A stretch of 64,000 bases of DNA from Spirosoma foliorum (GTDB lineage Bacteria; Bacteroidota; Bacteroidia; Cytophagales; Spirosomataceae), in the NCBI RefSeq assembly GCF_014117325.1, contig NZ_CP059732.1:5159001-5223000 (forward strand). The letters run 5' to 3'. Under the pieces are notes generated by a model. That model was not told where the DNA came from and did not search any database. It saw only the letters and a program-made list of their open reading frames with translations. This document shows positions 1 to 8,885 of this stretch, piece by piece (the stretch's first letter is position 1; each line of letters starts with the position of its first letter). A program made the position numbers and the translations under genes.

Positions 1-951
1 TACATTGACAAAGAAGGCTTCCGTCACAATCGTTTTCTCGTAGGGTAACGGAATTTCCTCAACCGTATGTCCCAGTCGCTCAAGCAATTTAGCCGTTTCC
101 TGAACGACTTTTACACATTCCGGATCGGTGGTTTGCGAGGGCATCAATGATTTCGTCGAGAAGGCAATGCGTAACTTACCCGGCTCTCTACCAACTTCTT
201 TCCCAAACGGGCGTTCGGGTGGAGCAATCGTGTACGGATCGCCCGCCATCGAGCCAGCAATGGTATCCAGGAAACCCGCACTATCCCGAACGCTACGGGT
301 CAGGACATGACCCGCCACGGCACCATTCCACAACTCACCGAACTTAGGCCCCAGTGTAACACGACCCCGAGACGGTTTCAGACCAAACAATCCACAGCAC
401 GAAGCTGGAATCCGAATTGAACCTCCGCCATCTGTTGCGGTCGCTGCCGGAACAATGCCAGACGCTACTGCCACTGCTGAGCCTCCGCTTGACCCACCCG
501 GCGAGTGCGTGAGTTTCCAGGGATTGTGCGCGGGCCCGTAGAGCTTCGATTCGGTATAGGGTGTAAGCCCAAATTCAGGCGTATTCGTCTTTCCAAATAA
601 AGTCACGCCTGCGGTTTTCAGGCGTTTGACAATTTCGCTATCGATCGTCGATACATAATTGGCATACCCGCGACATCCTGACTTCAGGGGCGTTCCAGCC
701 CATTCAAGCTCCAGATCTTTCAGCAGAAACGGCACACCCCTAAAAGGCCCTGTGGCGGGCAATTGCTTCACCATTTCGCGCCCTTTATCGTACAAAGGTG
801 TGACGATAGCATTCAGCTTTGGATTGACCGCATCGGCACGGGCAATAGCCGTTTCTAATAATTCGGCAGGCGTAACTTCTCCTTTTTGAACGAGTCCGGC
901 CAGGGCCGTTGCGTCGTGTTTGACGTATTCTTCGAAAGACAAGGTCTGCAT
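1..951 (-). CDS. Amidase-signature family enzyme (3' end off the window)
   Basis: The 317 visible codons start at ATG 951-949 and run off the left edge, so the C-terminus is missing. The product is an amidase-signature hydrolase (GatA/AtzF-like fold) that cleaves a carboxamide. The Ser-cisSer-Lys triad is visible: Lys78 in FLLKDL, the cis-Ser in the glycine/serine stretch GGSSGGSAV (about residues 152-160), and the nucleophile Ser178 in DGGGSIRIP. No gatC or gatB lies next to it, so a general amidase is more likely than the GatCAB subunit. There is no signal peptide. The gene was read directly from the minus strand. The substrate cannot be told. Confidence 0.9.
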   Translation of the reverse strand, partial: MQTLSFEEYVKHDATALAGLVQKGEVTPAELLETAIARADAVNPKLNAIVTPLYDKGREMVKQLPATGPFRGVPFLLKDLELEWAGTPLKSGCRGYANYVSTIDSEIVKRLKTAGVTLFGKTNTPEFGLTPYTESKLYGPAHNPWKLTHSPGGSSGGSAVAVASGIVPAATATDGGGSIRIPASCCGLFGLKPSRGRVTLGPKFGELWNGAVAGHVLTRSVRDSAGFLDTIAGSMAGDPYTIAPPERPFGKEVGREPGKLRIAFSTKSLMPSQTTDPECVKVVQETAKLLERLGHTVEEIPLPYEKTIVTEAFFVNV

Positions 952-970
952 GGAAGTAAGGAGTTGTATC

Positions 971-1111
971 GATGGCGCAAGGCTCTAGCCTTGTGTCGGC
1001 TATTCCCCGGCCTCTGGCCGGATTATTAAAAAATACGTCTTTCAAACCGGCCAGAGGCCGGGGAATAATCGACACAAGGCTAGAGCCAACGTGGCCCGGC
1101 CTTGCGCCATC
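971..1111. repeat. Long inverted repeat with an inserted G+C-rich segment
   Basis: Left arm 971-1021 pairs with right arm 1047-1111. The arms match almost perfectly apart from 14 extra bases (1088-1101, containing GGCCCGGCC) in the right arm. Each arm also holds smaller palindromes (CCGGCCTCTGGCCGG and AAGGCTCTAGCCTT). It lies between the amidase start and the end of the GH130-like gene. It looks like a REP/BIME-type element rather than a simple terminator. Confidence 0.8.
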
Positions 1112-1119
1112 CTGCACCA

Positions 1120-2211
1120 TTACTGTTTCGCTGTGGCGACACCAATTTTTGAATCTGCGGTGCCGTAATACAAGAACCAAAGGCCCTTAAACGGCACCAT
1201 GCCTTCCAGAAAAACAACCTGATTCACCTGACCCTGGGTTTCGTAGGGTTGATCGGGTTTAATAAAATGGGCTTCCGATCGGTCGATTAGTTTGGTTGGG
1301 TCCTGGGCGTCGAATAACAGTTGCCCGCCTGCATAAGCTCCTTCGGGCAAGTTCACGTCACCATTTTTGGCATCGTTCATTCCATTATAAATCAACAGAA
1401 TGCCATCTTTTATGAGCATCGCGTAGGGGCCGGGTTCGATTAATCGATAGTCGTGTTTACCCTTTCGCGACTCGGCCGCTACAGTAGGTTTCCCACTCTC
1501 GCTTTCGAGCGGTGACCAGTGCAGAAGATCATCGGAAGTAGCGAGTCGAAGCTGGGGCTGGTCGCCCCAATACATCCAGTATTTACCGTTGATTTTCTGT
1601 GCGACAAACCGACTACCAACACGCTTACAAACAATAGCCCCCGATTTCGACCAGCTATTGCGATACTTACCATTATCGAAGTCACCAAAAGCCAATCCTT
1701 GCTTATTCCAGTCCGTTAGGTTTTTCGACGTGGCGACACAAAGCCGGGCTTTATCGCCATCATACGCCGTGTAGGTCATGACATACACGCCATTCGGGCT
1801 TTCTACGATGCGCGGATCTTCGCAACCTCCCTCCCATTCGTAGGTTTTCATGGCGTCGTTATTAGGGTAAAAAACCGGCTTCGGCATACGCTTAAAATGA
1901 ATGCCATCAGTGCTGATCGCCAGCCCCAGCCGAGATGTGCCACCCACCCGCCGAACGGTATCCTCGGCCCGGTAAACCATGTACACTTTATTGTTACGCA
2001 CTACCGCTGTTGGGTTGTATACGTCTTTCTCCTCCCAGCGAATGGTTTGGTGCCGAACCGGGCAATCAAACGTTGTGCTGGTTTTTGCCGCTAAAATCGG
2101 GTTATCGGCATTTAATTTCTGAAACGGGCCCAGCATCCAGAGCTTTTCAGATTTGGATTGAGCCAGAAGCAGGCTCGGCAAAAAAAGAAATACTACTAAT
2201 CGTTTTATCAT
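1120..2211 (-). CDS. Secreted GH130-like glycoside hydrolase/phosphorylase
   Basis: The 363-residue protein has an N-terminal signal peptide (MIKRLVVFLFLPSLLLAQS). It is followed by a five-bladed beta-propeller pattern of the GH43/GH130 clan: NPTAVV near residue 66, YRAED near 80, and WEGGCEDPRI near 126-135, the conserved region of GH130. GH130 enzymes cleave or phosphorolyse beta-mannosides. A periplasmic location favours a hydrolase over a phosphorylase; this is inference. The longer reading frame starts at 2256, but 2211 is chosen because the signal peptide begins there. No transporter or SusCD pair is adjacent. Confidence 0.8.
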   Translation of the reverse strand: MIKRLVVFLFLPSLLLAQSKSEKLWMLGPFQKLNADNPILAAKTSTTFDCPVRHQTIRWEEKDVYNPTAVVRNNKVYMVYRAEDTVRRVGGTSRLGLAISTDGIHFKRMPKPVFYPNNDAMKTYEWEGGCEDPRIVESPNGVYVMTYTAYDGDKARLCVATSKNLTDWNKQGLAFGDFDNGKYRNSWSKSGAIVCKRVGSRFVAQKINGKYWMYWGDQPQLRLATSDDLLHWSPLESESGKPTVAAESRKGKHDYRLIEPGPYAMLIKDGILLIYNGMNDAKNGDVNLPEGAYAGGQLLFDAQDPTKLIDRSEAHFIKPDQPYETQGQVNQVVFLEGMVPFKGLWFLYYGTADSKIGVATAKQ

Positions 2212-2293
2212 TAATAGGCTTGCTAAAGATTTGTTCGTAAAGGCAGGAACCGGCAACGAGCTACTAGTTTAAAGGCGTAATACTTTACGTTCG

Positions 2294-3874
2294 TTATTTC
2301 GCCACTACTTTTTTACCCAGTTTATGCTCCGAAATCAACTCATGTCCTTCGTGTGGCGGTTCGGTCAATCGTCCGCCAAACCATTGTGCCCGATGCTGAC
2401 GGCTCATCGGTCCATCCACACGAGCGGCATCCTGTTCCAATAGGCGAATCCCTCCCGGATGATCCATCGTCGGTTCTTCATAAACGATCTGCAATCCAAC
2501 CCAGGCCAGGTATTCGTTCAGTTTAGTTTCTAGTGGTTGATTTCCAAAGATGCAGAGGTCATAATACCAATCCAGCGACTCACCAGCAACCGTTTCGGTG
2601 GCAGCTCGATAGTCCTCCAGCGTATAGCCAACAAATGGTTTACCAAACTGCTGCCACATTATGCGCATCACGTCGTCCAGCGAGCGGGAATGGTTCGTGA
2701 GTTTACGAATGTGTAAATCTAAAATGAGCGCAGCAATCGACCCTTTGTGATAAACAGATACTTTACGGTCGGGAACGCCTTTATCGTACCCATCCAACCA
2801 CAAATCCCAGGACGATTCCGTGAGTGACTGGAACGCCCGACCATTGTTTTCGAAATGACGCTTAAACAAAACCTGCAACTCTTTCAAATAGGCTTCATCG
2901 GAAAAAACGCCGGATTGCCGAAGCATTAAATCACCATAATAGGTTGTAACTCCCTCGGCCACAAAACACGTTGAAAAATAATTCTCCTGTGTAAAGTCAT
3001 ACGGAAGTAATTCAATAGGCCGAATACGAATGATGTTCCAGGCGTGAAATAATTCGTGCGACGACACTCCCAGTAAATCCTGATATAGCCCCTCCCCTTC
3101 GTCATTTGGTCCTAGTACCAACACGGTTGAGTTCCGATGTTCAACACCATGATAATAGGGTACGGGTAAAATCAAGGTCAGAAAATGATACGCCTTCTCA
3201 GGAAATTCGCCGTAAAGGTCAAGTTGTGTCTGCGAGAACCGGCTGAAATCATGGATGATTCGGTCGGCATCAAAGGTTGGATCACCATCCGTCCGGCGGC
3301 CTCCCTGAATCCAGACATGAAACGACGTTTCACCCACTTCGTACTGAATGTGCTGAATAACGGGTGCGGCTATAAGTGGGCAATCGACCAATTCATAGAA
3401 ATCAGACGCCCGAAGCGTTTTGGTATCGAGTTGCTCCAGCCCACAGGCAATTGTCCAGCCATCCGGAATTGCCAATTCCAATGTGCAGGGATCATTAATC
3501 CGTCCTTCTGCATAGACACACAGGTTTACCGGGTTAACATAGAGCAACGTTTCGCTGATAAAGCTGCTGCCCGCATTGAGCTGATTCGGGGTAGGAACCA
3601 ATGCATAATAGTTATAGTGAACAGTCAGTTCCGTTGCCCCATTCATCTGCACACGCCAGCGATCTTTCGTAATCTTTCGAAATGGAAGTGGATTTCCCAA
3701 TCCATCAACAACTGTAAATCGCTGAATATTTTTGGCAAATTGCTGCAACTCATACCGTCCTGGTCGCCAGGCGGGCAATTGCAGTTCTATAGTTTCACCA
3801 ACAATGTTGGCCAGGTTGGCTTCAACAGCTATATAATGAGGAATCTGAGGATCAGGCGCTAAGCGATAGTTCAT
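2294..3874 (-). CDS. M61-family metallopeptidase (glycyl-aminopeptidase-like)
   Basis: The 526-residue protein has the M61 zinc motif HELFHAWN at residues 273-280 (zinc ligands His273 and His277, catalytic Glu274) and the third ligand Glu307 in VAEGVTTYYGD. The N-terminal beta domain of the family covers about residues 1-180. Many M61 proteins run to about 600 residues with a C-terminal PDZ domain. Here the chain stops after a short basic tail, so the PDZ part seems to be absent or very reduced. No signal peptide is visible, which suggests a cytoplasmic enzyme. It is transcribed towards the GH130-like gene with an 82-base gap. Confidence 0.88.
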   Translation of the reverse strand: MNYRLAPDPQIPHYIAVEANLANIVGETIELQLPAWRPGRYELQQFAKNIQRFTVVDGLGNPLPFRKITKDRWRVQMNGATELTVHYNYYALVPTPNQLNAGSSFISETLLYVNPVNLCVYAEGRINDPCTLELAIPDGWTIACGLEQLDTKTLRASDFYELVDCPLIAAPVIQHIQYEVGETSFHVWIQGGRRTDGDPTFDADRIIHDFSRFSQTQLDLYGEFPEKAYHFLTLILPVPYYHGVEHRNSTVLVLGPNDEGEGLYQDLLGVSSHELFHAWNIIRIRPIELLPYDFTQENYFSTCFVAEGVTTYYGDLMLRQSGVFSDEAYLKELQVLFKRHFENNGRAFQSLTESSWDLWLDGYDKGVPDRKVSVYHKGSIAALILDLHIRKLTNHSRSLDDVMRIMWQQFGKPFVGYTLEDYRAATETVAGESLDWYYDLCIFGNQPLETKLNEYLAWVGLQIVYEEPTMDHPGGIRLLEQDAARVDGPMSRQHRAQWFGGRLTEPPHEGHELISEHKLGKKVVAK

Positions 3875-4000
3875 AGGTTGGTAAAAAAGAGCTGTTACTT
3901 AAAGTAAGATAGAACGCTGGTTTTTAGGATGGGCAAGAATATTCATGACTCCCGTTTATGTAATTCAATTAAGTAGGTCGACCAAAATACAGTAGATTAT

Positions 4001-4087
4001 TTTTTGTCCTGCTGACGAAGGAAGCATCTTTGGTAGCCGGATAAATAGCCTCACCCGAAGATGCTTCCTTCGTCAGCATGACAAAAA
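4001..4087. repeat. REP-like inverted repeat, GTCATgCtGACG family (copy 1)
   Basis: Arms 4001-4030 and 4058-4087 pair over 30 bases with one mismatch (CCTG against CATG near the outer end). The core is GCTGACGAAGGAAGCATCTT. Related copies lie at 45366-45459, 48828-48928 and 50792-50878, each with its own loop. Confidence 0.9.
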
Positions 4088-4251
4088 CGCCTTTTCAAAA
4101 TAACCTAAGCTATTTATACTTGAGTACTTATTTTCAATGAATTACAGTTATCGGTAGCTGTAAAACCAGTATGAATCATCCGAATCATAGAAATCAGCAT
4201 TCTATTTTAAAGTAACGCTCAATATATCAAATCGTTTTTACAAAAATCGAC

Positions 4252-4282
4252 TTGTTAAACTGCACACTTTCCCCTATCTTTG
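4252..4282 (+). promoter_or_regulatory. Bacteroidota-type promoter of rpmH
   Basis: TTG at 4252-4254 (-33 element) and TATCTTTG at 4275-4282 (-7 element, consensus TAnnTTTG) are separated by 20 bases. They lie 43 bases before the rpmH ATG. Confidence 0.8.
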
Positions 4283-4325
4283 CGGACTCATTTCGAAAAC
4301 TAAGAGTTTTTAGGCAAGATAGATC

Positions 4326-4493
4326 ATGAAAAGAACGTTCCAACCATCGAACCGGAAGCGTAAAAACAAACACGGCTTCCGTGAGCGGATGGCTACTGCC
4401 AATGGCCGCCAGGTTTTGGCTCGCCGTCGGGCAAAAGGCCGCCATAAACTGACCGTCTCGGACGAGAAAAAAGGCGACCGCTTTAAAATTTAA
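4326..4493 (+). CDS. rpmH: 50S ribosomal protein L34
   Basis: This 55-residue, very basic protein starts [19 protein letters not shown], the L34 signature, and is of normal length with a short C-terminal tail ([10 protein letters not shown]). L34 sits in the large ribosomal subunit near the exit tunnel. It lies directly upstream of rnpA, the widely conserved order. A clear promoter lies upstream. The gene was read from the sequence and is certain. Confidence 0.97.
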   Translation: MKRTFQPSNRKRKNKHGFRERMATANGRQVLARRRAKGRHKLTVSDEKKGDRFKI

Positions 4494-4501
4494 TAGTTTG
4501 A

Positions 4502-4588
4502 CCCGGGCCGCCGGAGCGGTTTGGTATCCGATATTTGATGTTTTGGGTAATAGAAAACGTCAAACTACGAACTACAAACCTCGAACTA
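4502..4588. repeat. Composite half-palindrome in the rnpA leader
   Basis: A G+C-rich module (CGGGCCGCCGGAGCGG, from 4504) is followed by a partial palindrome: TTTGATGTTTT on the left, and AAAACGTCAAAC then ACTACAAACCTCGAAC on the right. The right part resembles the arm of the repeat at 14362-14440. It ends one base before the rnpA start codon. The left arm seems truncated. Confidence 0.65.
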
Positions 4589-4589
4589 T

Positions 4590-4985
4590 ATGCCGCAAAC
4601 CTTCACCAAATCAGAACGGCTTTGCAGCAAAAAAACTCTCGCTGAATTATTTAAAAAGGGTAGTGCGACCGTTGGGACGTTCTACCTTTTTCCATTTAGG
4701 GTACTCCACCTCCCCGCTCCAGAATCTTCTCCTGAAAGCAACGTTTTGTTGCCTGCCATTGTCATTACTGTACCGAAGCGAATTTTCAAGCGCGCCGTTG
4801 ACCGAAACCTGATTCGTCGGCGTGTACGGGAAGCGTATCGGCTCAATAAGCATCTATTCGATCAGCAAAAAACGTTACCCGGTCAATCCAGACCGGGCTA
4901 TATTGCCTTTCTTTATACCGCAAAACAGATAATTTCGTTTGAAGAGATAGAAAAAGGTATGAAATTAGCTATAGCAAAAATGTAG
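4590..4985 (+). CDS. rnpA: Ribonuclease P protein component
   Basis: The 131-residue basic protein carries the RNR motif (KRAVDRNLIRRRVREAYR, about residues 67-84). It is the protein cofactor of RNase P, which trims the 5' ends of tRNA precursors with the catalytic RNA. The length is normal and the position after rpmH is the usual one. The ATG at 4590 is chosen because the conserved N-terminal TFTKSERL follows at once. The leader is made of a repeat-derived sequence. Confidence 0.96.
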   Translation: MPQTFTKSERLCSKKTLAELFKKGSATVGTFYLFPFRVLHLPAPESSPESNVLLPAIVITVPKRIFKRAVDRNLIRRRVREAYRLNKHLFDQQKTLPGQSRPGYIAFLYTAKQIISFEEIEKGMKLAIAKM

Positions 4986-5062
4986 AATGAATAATGCATA
5001 ATGAGAAATGTGTCCAGTGCGCTTTTCATTATATATTGTACATTTTGCATTATACATTCTTC
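4984..5062. repeat. Imperfect leader palindrome before the S41 peptidase
   Basis: Loose arms built on AATGCATAATG-type words (4984-5010 and about 5030-5062) fill the gap between rnpA and the next start codon at 5077. Pairing is weaker than in the other repeats. Confidence 0.55.
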
Positions 5063-5076
5063 ACACAAAAGGTCCT

Positions 5077-6738
5077 ATGCGCTTTCCTAAACGTTTCACT
5101 CTGTTAGCCTCGTCAGCGCTCGTAGCGGGTGGCATTGGTTTCTTTTCGTTTAAAAACGACGATCGTTTCTTCGAAATCGCGCGGAACCTCGACATCTACG
5201 CCACGCTGTTCAAAGAACTGAACCTGTATTACGTTGATGAGATCAATCCGAACCGGATGGTCAAAACCAGTATCGACGGCATGCTGAAAGCGCTCGATCC
5301 GTATACGAACTTCTTTGCGGAAGATGAAATTGAGGATTACATGACCATGACCACGGGTCGCTACAATGGCATTGGCGCACTTATTGGTCAGCGTCAGGGC
5401 AAGAGTATTGTGCTGATGGTTTATGAAGGAACACCCGCCGAAAAATCAGGCCTTCGGATTGGTGATGAAGTCATTAAGATTGATGGCGTCGATATAAAAG
5501 CGCGAAAAGAGGCCGATCCAGGCAAACTTCTGAAAGGTCAGAATAATACAGCGGTGAAACTAACCGTTCAGCGGTATGGCGAGAAAAGCCCGGTTGAACT
5601 CAGCGTTATTCGGGATGTGGTAAAAATGACCAACGTGCCTTACTATGGCATGATTAACGACGAGGTTGGCTACATCGATTTGAAGGATTTTACGGCAACG
5701 GCTTCTCGGGAAGTTCGTACCGCCTTCCAGGAATTGAAGGGAAAGGGCATGAAAAAGCTCATTCTCGACGTTCGTGAAAATCCAGGTGGCTTGCTCAACA
5801 TGGCCATCGACATCTGCAACACATTCATTCCGAAAGATTCGGAAGTTGTTACGACCAAGGGTAAAGTGACGGAGTGGAACAAAACCTACACGGCGCTAAA
5901 TCCACCGCTTGATCTGGAAATGCCCATTATTGTGCTGACCAACAACCACAGTGCGTCGGCCGCCGAAATCGTGTCGGGCGTGATTCAGGATTATGACCGG
6001 GGTGTGTTGATTGGCCAGCGGACGTATGGTAAAGGGTTGGTCCAGACCACTCGTGAGTTGTCGTTCAATACCAAACTGAAAATCACAACGGCTAAATACT
6101 ACATTCCCAGCGGGCGTTGTATTCAGGCAATCGACTATAGCCATCGCAATCCAGATGGTAGCGTTGGTAAGATTCCGGATTCACTCAAAACAGCCTTTAA
6201 AACCAAAGCAGGACGCGTGGTTTATGATGGAGGTGGTGTACTGCCTGATGTTGTGATCGAAGCCCAAACGCCAACACCAATCGCTTTAAGCCTGACCAAC
6301 AAAGGGTTGCTTTTCGATTATGCTGTGAAATATCGTCACGAACACCCAACTATCAAGCCCGCTCGTGAATTCCGCCTGACGGATGCGGAATATGCTGACT
6401 TCGCCAAGTGGGTTGCCGATAAAGAATACGATTACACCACGCAGGTTGAAAAAGATCTGGGTACGCTCGAAGCGTCGGCTAAGAAAGAAAAATACTTCGA
6501 TCAGATTCAGGATCAGCTCAAGTCGCTTAAGACCAAGATGTCGCACAGCAAAGATGCCGACCTGAACACGTTCAAGCCTGAAATCCGAACGCTGCTTGAG
6601 CAGGAGATTGCCGGACATTATTACCTGCAAAAAGGGTTGAAAGAAGCGTCGTTCGCTACCGATCCCGAAATGAAAGCCGCCCTCGATTTATTCAAAGACA
6701 TGGGCCGCTACTCGACTATTTTAAAAGGAAAACAATAA
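5077..6738 (+). CDS. S41 carboxy-terminal processing protease (CtpA/Tsp-like)
   Basis: The protein has 553 residues from the ATG at 5077, where a basic n-region and hydrophobic helix (LLASSALVAGGIGFF) form an export signal or anchor. A PDZ domain covers about residues 95-180 (GIGALIGQ... SGLRIGDEV). The catalytic dyad is Ser294 in NNHSASAAEIVSG and Lys319 in RTYGKGLVQ, with the family's 25-residue spacing. It cleaves proteins from their C-termini in the periplasm. A C-terminal helical region (about 430-553) resembles that of other Bacteroidota S41 proteases. The longer frame from 5008 runs through the leader repeat and is not used. Confidence 0.94.
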   Translation: MRFPKRFTLLASSALVAGGIGFFSFKNDDRFFEIARNLDIYATLFKELNLYYVDEINPNRMVKTSIDGMLKALDPYTNFFAEDEIEDYMTMTTGRYNGIGALIGQRQGKSIVLMVYEGTPAEKSGLRIGDEVIKIDGVDIKARKEADPGKLLKGQNNTAVKLTVQRYGEKSPVELSVIRDVVKMTNVPYYGMINDEVGYIDLKDFTATASREVRTAFQELKGKGMKKLILDVRENPGGLLNMAIDICNTFIPKDSEVVTTKGKVTEWNKTYTALNPPLDLEMPIIVLTNNHSASAAEIVSGVIQDYDRGVLIGQRTYGKGLVQTTRELSFNTKLKITTAKYYIPSGRCIQAIDYSHRNPDGSVGKIPDSLKTAFKTKAGRVVYDGGGVLPDVVIEAQTPTPIALSLTNKGLLFDYAVKYRHEHPTIKPAREFRLTDAEYADFAKWVADKEYDYTTQVEKDLGTLEASAKKEKYFDQIQDQLKSLKTKMSHSKDADLNTFKPEIRTLLEQEIAGHYYLQKGLKEASFATDPEMKAALDLFKDMGRYSTILKGKQ

Positions 6739-6815
6739 TGATGAATTATGAATTATGAATGATGAATTATAGGACTACCAGTCATTTATACTTCATCATT
6801 CATCATTCATCATTA
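6735..6815. repeat. Leader palindrome of the TGAATGATGAA family, before tsaB
   Basis: The left arm (6735-6770) and right arm (6791-6815) are built from degenerate copies of TGAATGATGAA. It begins inside the stop codon of the S41 protease and ends two bases before the tsaB ATG. The same word family makes the repeat at 18246-18302. Confidence 0.8.
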
Positions 6816-6817
6816 AC

Positions 6818-7507
6818 ATGCTTATTCTCTCCCTCGACACATCTACCGCTTCCTGTTCAGTTGCGCTCCATCGCGATGGCCTGCTGTTAGGCTGTTATGA
6901 ACTCTTTACGGAGCGTACATCAGCCGCTATGCTTACAACGCTCATTCAGGACGTTGTGCAACACGCAGGTTATGAATTAGCTCAGGTAGATGCAGTAGCT
7001 ATAGCTAAAGGACCAGGCTCTTATACCGGCCTCCGCATTGCTGTCTCAACGGCTAAAGGCCTGTGCTTTGCTTTAGACAAACCACTCCTTGCTGTCAACA
7101 CACTGGCCGGTATGTCCGAACAGGTTCGTGCTTATTATCCAGATACACATACCCTGTGCCCAATGATCGATGCCCGGCGTATGGAGGTTTATTGCGCGTT
7201 TTATAACACTAACGGACAGGAAATTCAACCGACCTCGGCTCAGATTATTGACGAAAATTCGTTCAATACATGGCTCTCCCAGGGGCCAGTTGTTTTCTTC
7301 GGCGATGGGGCTGCTAAATGTCAGGCGGTATTAGGCAAACAACCCAATGCCATCTTTCCAGAGGCAACCATAATCCCTTCGGCCCGCACCATTGGGCAGT
7401 TGGCAACAGCCGCTTTTGCCGAAGGACAGTTCGAAGATTTGGCCACATTTGAGCCATTCTACCTGAAAGATTTTATGACTACACAGCCCAAAAAGCTACT
7501 GGTTTAA
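6818..7507 (+). CDS. tsaB: tRNA t6A threonylcarbamoyl transferase subunit TsaB
   Basis: The 229-residue protein starts with LILSLDTSTASCSVAL and has the GPGSYTGLRIA motif near residues 66-76, both typical of TsaB (YeaZ). TsaB pairs with TsaD in making N6-threonylcarbamoyladenosine at tRNA position 37. The length fits the family. It lies between the protease and coaX on the same strand. Its whole leader is the repeat 6735-6815. Confidence 0.93.
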   Translation: MLILSLDTSTASCSVALHRDGLLLGCYELFTERTSAAMLTTLIQDVVQHAGYELAQVDAVAIAKGPGSYTGLRIAVSTAKGLCFALDKPLLAVNTLAGMSEQVRAYYPDTHTLCPMIDARRMEVYCAFYNTNGQEIQPTSAQIIDENSFNTWLSQGPVVFFGDGAAKCQAVLGKQPNAIFPEATIIPSARTIGQLATAAFAEGQFEDLATFEPFYLKDFMTTQPKKLLV

Positions 7508-7508
7508 C

Positions 7509-7567
7509 CCTTTTGACAAGATTAACAGGATTGAAGGCTATAAATCCTGTTAATCTTGTCAAAAAGG
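7509..7567. repeat. Inverted repeat GACAAGATTAACAGGATT with GAAGGCTA loop
   Basis: Arms 7509-7532 and 7543-7567 pair over about 24 bases. The loop begins GAAGGCTA. A sister copy with the same loop and a related stem lies at 15458-15560. It starts just after the tsaB stop, so it may also terminate transcription. Confidence 0.85.
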
Positions 7568-7658
7568 TAAAGACTGTCGAAAACATAACTTCTCATAAAG
7601 CGGGAATCTGGCGTTTTTCCCCTTATTTCGCCCCGACAACCGTCTAGTTCTCGCTCCT

Positions 7659-8441
7659 GTGCAGATTATCGTTGATATTGGCAATACCGATGCCGTTTTC
7701 GGACTCTACGACCAAACTACCTGGCAATACATTTGGCGTACGCCCGCCCGGCTCGATGAACCAGCAGACTCTTACGAGCGTCGGTTACGGCTCTGGTTGC
7801 TCGAAGCCAGCATTCCGTTGAGCGCCATCAAAAGCACCGTTCTGAGTAGCGTTGTTCCTGATTTAACGCCAACCATGCGGGCTATGCTTACCGAATTGTT
7901 TGGTTTTGATCCAATCGTAGTAGGTCCAGGCGTGTATCCACTATTGCCCATTGAGATTCTTCGCCCGCACGAAATTGGAACAGACCTTGTCGCGAATGCG
8001 CTGGCAGCTTATACACGCTACAAAAAAAACTGTGTTGTTGTCGATTTTGGGACGGCGCTCACGTTTACGACGGTTTCAGGCGAAGGTAAAATTCTGGGAG
8101 TGGCCATTGCCCCAGGACTAAAAACCGCCATTCGATCTCTATTTTCCAACACAGCTCAACTACCAGAAGTACCCATTGAAGTACCGGCATCGGCACTGGG
8201 CACCAATACGACACACGCAATCCAGGCGGGTATAGTGCTTGGCTACGAGGGATTAGTTCGTTCGTTGGTAGGGCGGATTCAAGCTGAACTAAACGGCGAT
8301 TGTATAGCTGTAGCGACAGGCGGTTTATCAGGTCGAATTCCCTCGCTGCAGGATGTTTTTACCGACATTGTTCCGTCGCTTACCCTAGAAGGCGTTCGCC
8401 TGATTGGTGAATTCGTTACCAACTCGACAGACAGACAATAA
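7659..8441 (+). CDS. coaX: Type III pantothenate kinase
   Basis: The 260-residue protein has the ASKHA nucleotide-binding motifs of CoaX: DIGNTDAVFGLYD at residues 6-18, HEIGTDLVANALAA near 105, and VVDFGTALTFTTV near 128. It phosphorylates pantothenate, the first step of coenzyme A synthesis, without the feedback control of the CoaA type. The start is GTG at 7659; no in-frame ATG lies close, and the protein aligns with the family from this point. Confidence 0.95.
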   Translation: MQIIVDIGNTDAVFGLYDQTTWQYIWRTPARLDEPADSYERRLRLWLLEASIPLSAIKSTVLSSVVPDLTPTMRAMLTELFGFDPIVVGPGVYPLLPIEILRPHEIGTDLVANALAAYTRYKKNCVVVDFGTALTFTTVSGEGKILGVAIAPGLKTAIRSLFSNTAQLPEVPIEVPASALGTNTTHAIQAGIVLGYEGLVRSLVGRIQAELNGDCIAVATGGLSGRIPSLQDVFTDIVPSLTLEGVRLIGEFVTNSTDRQ

Positions 8442-8885
8442 ATTCTTTTCTGCTAACTACTAAAGGCTAGGTACTAAACCTGGCCTTTGCTGGCTTTGGC
8501 ATGGCTTTCTGCGAAAGTTCTGTTATAAATAGTTTAGCCCTATTTACAATATTTTATTTCCAAAAATTAGCGTTGTGGTAACATATTTAATTGTATTATC
8601 TATATATCACCAAAAAAGATCGAATTATTTACTGACCATATAATAAATCTATTAGCGGACGCTTCTTTAACCAAAAAACAGAAAAATAGTACATTCTTTA
8701 TCTTTTCCCCGGTCAGTTCTATTCAATCAACAGATAGTTAAATTACCAGAAATAGGACTATTTATCAGCTGATAACAAGCAGTTTATCTGTTTCATAAAT
8801 TGATGTAGGCGTCGTGCTCTACTCGTAAAATGTTTAGGCGAGTCAGACATGCTGAAATTCTTTTTTTCACCAAACATCAACAGCG
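8442..8885. other. AT-rich intergenic region
   Basis: This 444-base stretch between coaX and the next gene holds a weak hairpin just after coaX (AAAGGCTAGGT at 8462-8472 pairing with 8478-8488 with one mismatch), probably its terminator. The remainder is very AT-rich. No reading frame or recognised RNA was found. Confidence 0.6.

Larger units (their letters stand above)
3875..4325. other. Divergent intergenic region between M61 peptidase and rpmH
   Basis: This 451-base non-coding stretch carries one long inverted repeat (4001-4087) and the rpmH promoter near its right end. No supportable reading frame was found in it. Confidence 0.7.

Noticed and set aside
785..1190. Open frames on both strands across 785-1190
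   Set aside because: They run through the inverted repeat 971-1111 and the amidase and show no family resemblance.
4498..4812. A 104-residue plus-strand frame at 4498
   Set aside because: It overlaps rnpA in another frame; the rnpA protein is certain.
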